A stretch of DNA of 64,000 nt, taken from assembly GCF_902806685.2 (NCBI RefSeq), contig NC_048546.1, forward strand, positions 3,224,001-3,288,000, in the 5' to 3' direction. Under the pieces are notes generated by a model. It saw nothing but the letters and a program-made list of their open reading frames with translations. It did not search any database and was not told the DNA's origin. The position numbers and the translations under genes were made by a program. Origin of the DNA: Maniola hyperantus (Eukaryota > Arthropoda > Insecta > Lepidoptera > Nymphalidae). Positions 12,493 through 22,336 of the stretch are shown piece after piece; the first letter of the stretch is position 1, and each line of letters opens with the position of its first letter.

Positions 12493-12505
12493 AATAAAAT
12501 TTATT
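12493..12505. terminator. Back-to-back poly(A) signals for transferrin (+) and SDHC (-)
   Basis: AATAAA on the plus strand at 12493-12498 lies 101 bases after the transferrin stop. Its counterpart, TTTATT at 12500-12505 on the plus strand, reads AATAAA on the minus strand, 81 bases beyond the SDHC stop. The near-palindrome AATAAAATTTATT therefore probably serves both convergent genes, so their 3' ends abut or overlap. Confidence 0.75.
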
Positions 12506-12585
12506 ACACCACTTAAAATGAGAACAAAAATAAATAATTATACCAAAATTCAACAATTTCTATTTATCCTATTATCAAATCATAA

Positions 12586-14113
12586 TTATAATGCGGCTAA
12601 GAACAAAGTTATAGCTAGAGCCCCTCCTAACATCGCATAGCCCGTGGAATATACTTCTTTGATACTTAACCCTTTAGCAGTATCCCAGTAAAGATGTCTA
12701 ATTCCGTTAGCTAAATGGTAACCAAAAGGTGCTGCAAGTAATACCTTAGCTAAAAAGATGGTGGCCGGAGATAGGTTCAAGCCTTCGATCATTGTAATGT
12801 AGTGAGAGACATCGTGGGGTAGCATCAACGCTCCCAGTCCAAAAGCTGTTGCATATCCAGTTAAGATGATTCCTAAAACAATAATATTTTTATTAGGCTA
12901 AATTAAAAAGGACAGTGCTCAAAATGTATGGGGAAAAACCCAGGCCCGGCGCAAACGAAATGTTACTCATATCAAAGGTATAAACGAGTAAATAAATACT
13001 GCATAGGGGGCATCATCGAAATCGATGGCTAAATGTGTGATATTGCTATTCGAATTTGGACTGGGGTCAGTATTCAATGTACTAGTAAAAGGAGCATTAA
13101 AAGTTAGTTTCGTTCTCTATGCCTGTTTTTCCTATCCTATAATATCATAAACTTAATTTATGGGGGAAGGGCATTTTATCAAAAAAAAATGTTTTTGTTG
13201 TTTTACTAATAAACATGCATAAAAAATCAATTGTTTGTCAAATTGTATTTTATGAAATGACTATTTGTCTGGTAATTTGTTTTGTCAAGTGTATTATCTG
13301 TAGAAGGAACCAGAAGTTTTATAACAATCATAAAATGAATCCAAATTTTGCCAAACATTATTTGTGGAATGAAACTTTGTTATTTGTTTTTTGTGAATTG
13401 ATCGGTAACCATTCATTGCATAATGCATTGCATCAACAGCAACTCATTATAATGATAATTTGATAATGACAGAGGCAATTAGGAAAATTTTAACATTAAC
13501 ATTTTACTTAATTTTCTGTTGTTATGGCGGATTCTAACTTTTAATCAATAAAATAGTAACAGAAATCCCCCTGCGCATAGTAGTTAAATGGAACACTGAC
13601 TGGATTAACTTTTTTAATTTACACAGGCAAAAACAGCAAGCTACTTTTTTCTACTAGGTACCTACCTAATAGATGTCTCTGAATTAGGTAGTTAATTTTG
13701 ATAAGGTGGCAATCCTGAAATATATGGTCTTGTGACTGCTTAAAGCAAAGCAAATAAATAAGAAATACATACCTGTAGTTCTGTGCGTAATCGACAGAAC
13801 AGTTGTTAACTGAAACTGGTAGATCGTAAGATGGGGCGACAAAGGCCTGTTCAAGCGTTCGTTCTTAATATCATAGTGCTCTTCTTTTGGTGGTTCAAAT
13901 TTTTTAATTGTTATCTTAGGTACAGACGCCGCTTGAGCGTATGTCGCAGTACCTAACGCGGTCCGAAATTTCGCCAAATTTCCCAGCAACGCTGTATTTC
14001 CTAATCTGCAAAGCAGTCAATAATATTGAAATGCCTATTCCACCTGTACCACAACAGTAGGCATTACATAATAATAAAATGTCAACATACCTGCCACAGC
14101 AATAAAACGCCAT
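12586..14113 (-). CDS. SDHC: Succinate dehydrogenase cytochrome b560 subunit, mitochondrial
   Basis: Three minus-strand exons, 14113-14091 (ATG to donor), 14005-13773 and 12872-12586 (TAA), join to 180 residues, a normal length for the family. SDHC anchors complex II in the inner mitochondrial membrane and helps bind ubiquinone and haem b. The protein begins with a basic, acid-free leader (MAFYCCGRLG...) typical of mitochondrial import. The SDHC signature follows at about residues 61-86 ('RPLSPHLTIYQF', then 'SITHRTTG', including the quinone-site Ser and Arg region). Three hydrophobic segments follow. His138, upstream of 'NGIRHL', is the expected haem ligand region. The start is the only in-frame ATG before the family-conserved part, and both introns have GT-AG ends. 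The gene is convergent with transferrin and divergent from acylphosphatase. Confidence 0.95.
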
Positions 14114-14700
14114 TCTGAATTACTGCCTGATTATATACCGATCACAAATAATCGGTTAACGAGTTGATTGCAATCTGAACTATTGCATTAATTATTTTTA
14201 AAAGTGCACCACCACTCGATCACTCGTGAAAAATTGGCAATTTTTGACATTTGAGTCATTTGACATTTATTTGAGTTTGACTTTGACAGCTTGGCCAAAA
14301 GTTTAGTTCAGGCACTGACAAAGTAGGTTACAGAATGCTATTTACCATGTATGTTTAATAAATAGCAGAAAAATGAAAGTTTTCATCAAAAACTGAAAGT
14401 TTAAATATAATTTGATCTTAAAAGAATAAAATTATTTCTTTAAAAACAGTTTCTGTTCTGTTCTTCTTCTCTTGATAGTGGCTTTAAATAAAACTAGCCG
14501 TCTTTGTAAACACAATTGTCATATAAGTCATTAGTCAAGTCAAAGTCAATGAAATTGTCAACTAATATGTTATTGGTCTGTGTTGTCAACAAAGAGAATA
14601 TAATAACTACGTTTGTCAAATCGTTAAAAAATTTAAAAAGAAGTGGAGTTGTAAATTCGCTTTTAATTTATTTTTATTTGAATTCCTAACACATAAATAA
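14114..14700. promoter_or_regulatory. Divergent intergenic region between SDHC and acylphosphatase
   Basis: The two start codons are 587 bases apart and point away from each other, so both promoters must lie here or overlap. The sequence is AT-rich with repeated 'gacatttgagtcatttgaca'-like and 'caagtcaaagtcaatg' motifs (14250-14290 and 14535-14560). No clear TATA box could be assigned. Confidence 0.5.
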
Positions 14701-17700
14701 ATGATTCGCTTGTTACTTTTAACAACAATCGCCGGTTGTTTAAAGGTTAATTGCAGCACGGCTGCTGTCTCCATGACGCTGAAGAGTGTCGATTTCGAAG
14801 TGTTTGGCCGGGTTCAAGGAGTATTCTTCCGGAAGGTATAAATTGCAATAAGAGCTATTTATAAAGACCTTCCTGCTGATGATCGGAGTGTAAAACGTGC
14901 AACTTAAATGTGTGTGAACCAAAATGATATGACTTGTTCCATTCATTTAATGTATAACTTTTGTATGTACCTAGTTAATTCATTTTTAACTCCTCTCAGA
15001 ATGAGAAGGGTTAGGTTATAAGTTATAACCCACCACACTGGCCAAGTGTGGATTGGACACTTTTGATAACATAATGGAGAACTCTCAGGCATGCAGGTTT
15101 CCTCCTGTTATTTTCCTTCACTGTGATGTTAATTGCATTAAACATACCTACAGAAAAGTTAGAAATTCATGCCCAAGCAAATATCACCACTTCCCTACAA
15201 GCTGAATTAGCTAAGTTCTGCTAAATCAGATAAGTATAATACAAAAAAAACTTACAGAATCTGCAATGCCTGCGCTTCCTCTATTATACATGCAGGAAAA
15301 GCAGCAATACACACCACTTCAGTCATGCAATATCTAAAATATCTAGATATTTATAAGTCTTTTATTTTGCAGTACACAAAATCTCAAGCAGACAAGTTAG
15401 ATCTCAAGGGATGGTGTAGGAACACATCCCGTGGAACTGTAGAAGGGCAGATGCAAGGACCCTCAGACAAAGTGGATTCTATGTAAGTTGCTGTATTCCA
15501 TCATCCTTTTGCTAAAAATTAGCTAACCCCAAAAGGCATTTTTTGAGGCCAAAAAAAAACATTTAGAAAAACTCATGTCTCTAAAGTAGTATGCTATCTA
15601 AGACCAAACTGAAAACTTATCTGCAAAGCATATTTTTTTACAAAAATCAATTATTCAAAATTTCCTCATTTTGTGGTAATAACTCAAACAATATTTGGGG
15701 TTAGCACCTTTTTAACAAAATGATGGCAGTATTAGACTGCTTTTTATTTCAACTTTAAGTTTGCCAACCACCATGACGTGGTGAGAGATGTAGTCTTATA
15801 TTATTGTGTAAGGTGTTCTGTTCCTGGCGGGATCAATTAAGAAATTATTCGTTCTAAATTGATACAAGTCTGATCTGGTGGCAGGCTCCAACAGTGGTAT
15901 TATCACCCTAAGCAGTCCTGATAATGCAGTCCCGTGGATATTTTTTAGGGAGAAGAGACCTCAGGGTCGCGACTCGCGAGCTATTGTAGTGCGGGCTCCA
16001 GCCATTCACTTACACTTTTTCATCTCATATGTGACCTTGGGAAGCTTGTGCCACAGCTAGCTGCCATACCTCATAGCGATTAACGAGTGAAACAGAGGGC
16101 TATCTTCGCTAGGGCCCTAAGGGCGTTGCGCAAGGGGGGCACCAATGTGTTCTTGAGAGATCTCAGAGCCTCCCAATAAGTGCTGAGGGTGGCCACCGAG
16201 GGGGTTTTAGTAGGTAGAAATCATACATAACTCGATGTCCTTTCCCAGAACATCGGGTATCTTTAGAAGCTTTCTCCCCAAAAAACAAAAAAAAAAGTCC
16301 TGTGTAATTGCTTCCATCATAGATACAAATATTTTAAAATACATAGATATAAAAAAATTACTGAACCGGCACAATTCAAACCCTCCGTCTCTCTGGGTCT
16401 TGGTAGGCCCTTTTCAAACAATTTCAAACACATCATTGCTTTCATTCCATAATAAAATTCTGATAATAAAAAAATTTATTATAATAATAAATAAATCTTC
16501 ATCTAGTGGACTCAATTTATAACAGATATTTTCAATAGATTAAGCCTTGACTCCAAACAATTATGTGTTTATGTAATAAATTAATTTGTGTAATAAATTA
16601 GTTTTGTGGACTTATTATAAAAACACATATTATATTAAGTGTAGCTAGACACTAATGAGAGCCAAAGAACACCTCAACTTGGCCTGAAGTCGTATTAAAA
16701 AACTTGTGAAGGATAAACCAGAGCAATTCACTAATCACAAATTTCTTAATACAAAAGCTGACTGTAGGTCACACAGAACCACTGACCTCTACTAATACAA
16801 GTATGCTGGACTTGCGATTTCCGAGACGCTCGGACGCGAGATTACGATAAAATTTACAGTGTCAATTTTAATTCCCGGTACGTTCAGCAGAGTCCTTCGA
16901 ATCGGCACAATGTACATTGTACATTATATACATGCCAGTGCACAGAAGGCAATAACACTGAACGAGCGTGGCATAGGACGTATACCTACTCTTTTGATTA
17001 AACATCCGTGTGCCTCTGACGATAGCTCGAAATGAAGCTACACTGAATAGAACGGCACTTCGATGGAATCATTTGGCCCATTGAAAGTCGCACGTTTCAG
17101 TTTTTGACTTTTTACGGGTAGACTTTTACGAGAAATCGCAGTAATTTGTTTCTGGGAGTTTGAGCGTATTTTCCGTTGGGTTATTTATTACAAACATTAA
17201 ATTGAAAAGACCGAAGGCCTTTTACAATTTTAAGAAAAATAATTACCTAGTCTGGTTAGCACGGATATTGTGACTTATGATTATAATATTGCGATAATCT
17301 CAATTTTGTAATTGGCTGCGATTATGCTATTCTTGCTTTGCTGCAACTATCAATTTTAATAAGCGCGGCTCGCAGAAAAATGACCCCAGATGGGTTCGAA
17401 AGTAATCGGCCTTACGTTGACTAAATACGTGAGTATAGCCGTAACAATATAATATGTAGGTACTTATCATTTTAGTAAGATTTTAGCCAATAGTGAAAGA
17501 ATATAATATTAGCCTGTCAGCGGTGATTGCAATAGTGAAATTGTAGCTGTGAAACTTCGATCTTAGAGGTCAGAGTTGTTCCTAACTAAGGAGACATTCT
17601 TTTGAAAGTTCCGATATTGTAATTGACGCGGATAACAGAAGACGGAATGGCATTTCATATTCTGGCAGTGCATATTGTGGTGGGGCTTCATTAACGGGCG

Positions 17701-20700
17701 AATAGTCGTGTCGCGTTGTGGCGCCAAAAATATCGTCAACTTTTTTAGCATTTAAACTACCGTGAGTGATTTCCATTCTAAATAATATCTCCGTTCGCGC
17801 ACGCGCCGCGGTTTTGGTCAAAACCGCGGCGCGTGCGCGAACGGACTCCCTTGAAAAAGGACCCCGTATGGGTTCGAAACTAGTCGGGCTAACGTCGACT
17901 ACACACGTGAGTACAGCCGGGACAGATATTATTTAGAATATCGTCAACTGTTACACGATGTTCTTGTCTACATCTCAGTGTAGCCACGCAAGCGCATGTT
18001 GTCGCGACAAAACCCTTTGATGTGCGCCCGTTACCGCCAGTGGGCAGTGCCGCGATGCGACGAATGGCAGGGCTTCATTAGCGGGCTACGGCGAATATTG
18101 GCCGTAACCAGCTAATGAAGCCCCGCCATTAAAAATGATACCGAAAATCAGAACAAAGGCTACGAAAGTTAATACCGGAAAAAGAAGCTGGGGCAATTCT
18201 GAAAGCAGTTTGTGTCACATTTGTCCATAGAACTAGGTATCAGCTTAGCTTATTATTGTCTATACGAAACTGATATTTCTTTATCGGCAGAAAACTGCAG
18301 GTTCTGTCAAACGAGACTCGTGAAAATGTAGAGAAGCATTTATGCTCATTAAGAATTTAATCAACGCTAATGGGAGTGCTAATGCTAATGCATTAACAAA
18401 TGCTTTGTTCATGTCTCTCAAGGGAGTCACACGAAGGACATGGAACTCAGACGCATGTGAAGGAAGTCATACTCAATTCTTCTATCGTCATGGGACTGAC
18501 ATTAATAATTTCAGGATACTATTTATATAATTATTCTAAATGGACGATCCCCCATAGCTAGAAAAGTAGAACTATAATTCTAATTCTGACCGATAAAACA
18601 GATTTGTGGCGCACCACAGTCTAGATTGCTTCATAATATGCTTTACGATAATTGCTTACTGAGAAAAGTTCTTTGTTGAAATCGCTCCGGGACAGCTCCG
18701 GGGCATGGATATGGATTAAATTTTCTGGTCATTCGGATAATTTGGCTTTTAATTCTGACAACGTAAGATTTTTCATGCTAACTTTCAAGTGTCGCGATCT
18801 AGGACGAGGACACAATTGGATTGCAGTTTTTTTTTAAATTATCCTCCATCTTAGTGTAAACAGTAATGGTACTACGGTGGTGTACTAAAAATATGCGCCA
18901 TAATACTTCCTTTAAAAGACCTCTTCAAATATATGTTCCGCAGATTTGAAAATTTTAAACATCCGGCTACCCTTTTCACCCCTTTTTTATCCGAAAGCAT
19001 TATCACCGTATCTAAATTTTTAAACTCTGGTGTGAATAAATGGCAATATTGCGAAAAGATTCTAGGTCGCATATGTATACAAACTGCAAAGTAGCCTAAC
19101 GATACCGAGCGGGCTGGTCTAGGTCAAACATTTCAAATCTATTCGCGTGCATCCGCTTTTCTCTAATGAGGAGCTGAAATGAAAGCAGCTTTGCTGAATC
19201 TATTCAGGCGGGTTTTCATGCATAAATGACTATTGAAAATACGTTGCAGTTGGAAAATTTTAAACTGTAGCTATTTATGGCCAAGTGCGAGTCGGACTTG
19301 CGCACTGAGGGTTCCGTATTTAACGACATTTTGCACGATAAATCAAAAACTAGTAGTGCCTAAAAATAAATAAAAATCTGTTTTAGAATGTACAAGTAAA
19401 GCCCTTTCATGTGATATCCCACTTGGTATAGTAATCTTAATTTGAAAGTTGAAAATAGCAATATTTGTTCATGAACATATTTTTTTTGTGATGTAACCAC
19501 AAATTCACGGGCTTTTAGATTTTTCCCCTCATGTCTGCTATAAGACCTACCTTCCTGCCAAATTTCATGATTCTAGGCCAATGGGAAGTACCCTCAAGGT
19601 TTCTTGACAGACAGACAGACAACAAAGTGATTCTATAGGGTTCCGTTTTTCCTTTTGAGGTACGGAACGGTTAAGTTAAGTAAACGGTTAAAAAGTCGGT
19701 TAAAAATATGAGCGTACCGAGAATTGATTGGGCGGAAACTATAGAGGTTGGGAGAAATTTTCTGGAAAATGTAACTATCAAAGTGGATTGAAGACGTGGA
19801 TAAGATAAAAGTAATGTTCATGTCCAAAATAAAAAATAATTTCGGATCGTATATTGTAGATAATTCTAGACAGCTGTTAAGTTTGATGATGATGAAAGTT
19901 AGTATAATGCTTTAGTGACCATAACATTAGCATTACGGCGCCATTAACGAGTTATTGTAAGCGTCTTACAGCCTTGTTACCACCGCGATGATTTAACTGA
20001 AATAATCAGATGGATAAGTTGATTATAATATTTTAGTTGGATTGTGCCGTTTAATCGAAAAACTAAAGGCCGTTTATAGTTTATACACAACTAGACTAGT
20101 ACTTTGTTCGCGTAGATTTAGGTTTTTTAAAAATCCCATTGGAAGTCTTTGATTTTCCGGGATATAAAGTAGCCTATGTCCTTCCTCGGGATCCAAGCTA
20201 TCTCTAAACCTAATGTCGTCAAAATCGGTTGAACGGATGGGCCGTGAAATGCTAGCAGACAGACAAGCAGACACACACACACTTTCGCATTTATAATATT
20301 AGTATGGATAGACTCAAATCATTGAGAGATCGAGTAACTTTAAATTTTTCCTCTATAACGTGGACTCTTACTAAGAAAAGATTTCCACAAAAAACCACCA
20401 GAGCTAATAAAGGCGTCAGCTAATATTTTAATGAATCAAAAGATTTTTGTAATTCGTTTCTGTTTGGTTGTAGTTTTAGTTGTCCAATTTCTTATATAAC
20501 TACTTCAAGTCCAATTTATACTTAAATTGAATCTGCTTGAGACTTTTTCGTCCTTGCGCGTAATAGAAAACGAATTCTCTTGCCCTCGCCGCACCCTCTT
20601 TCATAATGAAAACGCCTTAATGGCGGGCATTACGCCTCACGTCTATCTCAAGGCTAATGAGAACTTTGGGCGAGTCTTCGTCGTAAACTTTAGAACACAC

Positions 20701-22336
20701 AGACGACATAATATTGCGCGACAAAACGTTGCCATACCAGTTTTTTGGTGAAATAATGTGTAGGTATCATTAAAGTTCATAAGACAAAACACGATTGAGG
20801 AGTTTTAGGACCCGGAGTTCAATGATGTAGTCTATGCTTGATACCTACAATAATATTTCACCATTAACAATGCCGGAAACCTCACGATTTACAAATTCTC
20901 TTGAAACTCTCGTGCCAACACGCTCAACACGCTACGGTCTTGCGCTGCCTGAATCCAGCAGCTCGCTGCGACTCGTTTTATGTCGTCTGTCCAGCTAGCG
21001 GGAGTATTCCAACGCTGCGCTTTACAGTGCGATGCCGTCATTCTAGCACCTTGGGACCCCCAACGTCTACCGGTTTTTGAACTATATGCCCTGCCCATTG
21101 CCACTTCAGCTTTACAACCAGCTTAGCTATGTATTACTCTGGTTTTATAACGGTATTACGGATCTCCTTATTTCTGATTTGATCACATTTGAAACTCCAA
21201 TGATAGCTTTCTCCATCGCCCGTTGAGTGACTCTGAGCTTTCTTTTGAGGCGTATTGTAAGTGGCGATGTATCGGATCCATAGGTATGTCATCACTGGCA
21301 ACACGTACTATTCGAAGACTAATTTCAAGCACAGACATGTTGAATTATAAAATATCGCCATACCGTTTTTCATGAAACAATGTGTGAGTATGTACTCGTA
21401 TATGTGTAAGATTGTAGGTATATGTGCTGAGTGGAGCGTCCAATCGCGGCATCGAGCTACATGAATTTACTCTGTAATCGAGCTTCCGAAAAATAACTAA
21501 ATCGCCGATTGCTGATGCCTAAAATCATCGTGTCTGCTAAGGTCCTTAGTACCTACAAGACAACATTTATATTCCCTTGACTATAAACTTTTTGTGCCTC
21601 CCTAGTGTGAGCTCAAGCTTAATGACAAACATCTATCTCGAAGCTAATGAGAACTTCGGACGAGTCTCCATCCTAAGTCGTAACTTAATTGAGTTAAAGA
21701 ATGCAAGTTATACGGCGCTCGTTAAAAGTTCGCAATGACCTGACCTGTTTAAAGAGGGATGCAGGGAATTATAGGTAATAGAATCTTTTCAAGTAATAAT
21801 GAAGTTCTTACTTTCTCCTGCATTTTATCTGACATAAAATTAAACGAAAGTTATGACTTGTGAACACCCAGTAGGTAATTTTCCACCAAACTGTACCAGT
21901 TATATTCATTAAAAAGTATTTAGGCTCAGCCTTGTCCACATAAACTTTTTGCTTACTCAAGAGTAAGCTATCGCAATTTTGAGATAGGCTTGGGACGACA
22001 ATCATGCCTAATAAAAAGCAAAAATGAGGTCTAGGCTGAATCGCGCTTACCTAGAATATTCACTCTTGCCTTGAAGGTATTTAGGGTATACTCGACGGGA
22101 AATACGGACGCCGGAAGGGCATTAAAATCTGTGAACAAACCCTTTCAAATTTTTGAATTTAAAAACATGTCTGACTGTTCGTTCATTAGTTTGTAATTTT
22201 TGTATCTTTCTCCAGGATGCAATGGCTGAGGACAACTGGCAGCCCTAGTAGCCAAATCGACAAAGCAGAGTTCAAGAACCAGAAGGATATATCCGAATAT
22301 ACCTATACCAGCTTCGATATTAAACGGGATAATTAG
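14701..22336 (+). CDS. Acylphosphatase with N-terminal signal-like leader
   Basis: Exons 14701-14835, 15373-15482 and 22216-22336 (TAG) join in frame to 121 residues. Acylphosphatases hydrolyse carboxyl-phosphate bonds in acylphosphates such as 1,3-bisphosphoglycerate. The core from about residue 24 matches the usual ~98-residue family size. It has 'FGRVQGVFFRK' with catalytic Arg44, 'GWCRNTSRGTVEG' with catalytic Asn62, and the conserved ending 'GSPSSQID...F'. In front is a hydrophobic stretch (MIRLLLLTTIAGCLK) that looks like a signal peptide or membrane anchor, unusual for classical cytosolic acylphosphatases; secreted forms would be consistent with it. Intron 1 is short and intron 2 spans 6.7 kb filled with repeats. 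The second splice restores 'DSM-MQWLR'. Confidence in the family is high; localisation is an inference. Confidence 0.92.
14990..15175 (-). mobile_element. Partial tRNA-derived SINE, minus orientation
   Basis: It contains the SINE body ('ctctcagaatgagaaggg', 'ccacactggccaagtgtgga', 'ggcatgcaggtttcctc') shared with 44617-44926 but lacks the tRNA-like head. It lies in acylphosphatase intron 1. Confidence 0.65.
15830..16298 (+). mobile_element. LINE 3' end with poly(A) tail
   Basis: The region ends in 'ggccaccgagggggtttta', 'cccagaacatcgggtatc' and 'agctttctcccc' followed by an A-rich tail at 16276-16297. This layout resembles 3' ends of lepidopteran non-LTR retrotransposons (R1/jockey type), a call made from memory of such elements. 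Upstream, 'ttcgctagggccctaagggc' is compatible with a degenerate coding remnant. It is a 5'-truncated insertion in acylphosphatase intron 2. Confidence 0.55.
17640..18130. repeat. Complex foldback region with perfect GC-rich palindrome
   Basis: The core is a perfect palindrome: arm 17791-17816 ('ccgttcgcgcacgcgccgcg' then 'gttttg') is the exact reverse complement of 17819-17844, with a 2-base spacer. Outside it, 'attctaaataatatct' (17775-17790) pairs with 'agatattatttagaat', about 80 bases beyond the right arm, so extra DNA lies in one arm only. That extra DNA carries 'gggttcgaaactagtcgg', also present in variant form near 17390 and in the MITE at 28349-28508. The outermost parts share 'ggggcttcattaacgggc'-like blocks in inverted order (about 17680 and 18070-18125). 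Confidence 0.75.
19278..19671 (-). repeat. GGTTCCG/GGCCGG interspersed repeat, minus orientation
   Basis: One end is 'ggccaagtgcgagtcggac' with 'gagggttccgta'. The other is 'ttgacagacagacagac' followed by a 'ggttccgtttttccttttga' to 'ggtacggaac' stem-loop. Copies are at 45591-46019 (+), 52680-53093 (+) and 60042-60457 (-), with fragments at 26885-27165, 35986-36140, 38375-38562, 43725-43915 and 47330-47365. Confidence 0.75.
20085..20310 (+). repeat. Lepidopteran 'cgcgactt/tcgcgtgg' repeat, long variant
   Basis: It shares blocks 'taggttttttaaaaatccca', 'gtagcctatgtccttc', 'tcgtcaaaatcggttgaacg' and 'cacactttcgcatttataa' with copies at 56358-56570, 59470-59690, 48290-48475 and 48485-48660. The order and conserved ends are consistent with one non-autonomous element family. 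Confidence 0.7.
20889..21135 (-). mobile_element. RTE-type LINE C-terminal remnant
   Basis: On the minus strand the translation reads 'ASWTDDIKRVAASCWIQAAQ' and then 'DRSVLSVLAREF'. This is recognisable as the C-terminal tail of lepidopteran RTE endonuclease-reverse transcriptases, where a W-T-D-D-x3-V-A-x4-W-x2-A-A-Q-D-R pattern is typical. The element is 5'-truncated and no longer a full gene. Confidence 0.7.

Larger units (their letters stand above)
16300..22215. other. Acylphosphatase intron 2, remaining part
   Basis: No coding sequence was recognised. It contains GC-rich foldback DNA (17640-18130), a GGTTCCG-type repeat (about 19278-19671, minus), a 'tcgtccgcgtgg' repeat (about 20085-20310) and an RTE remnant (20889-21135). 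Open frames here (60-79 codons) are chance frames within repeats. Confidence 0.6.
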
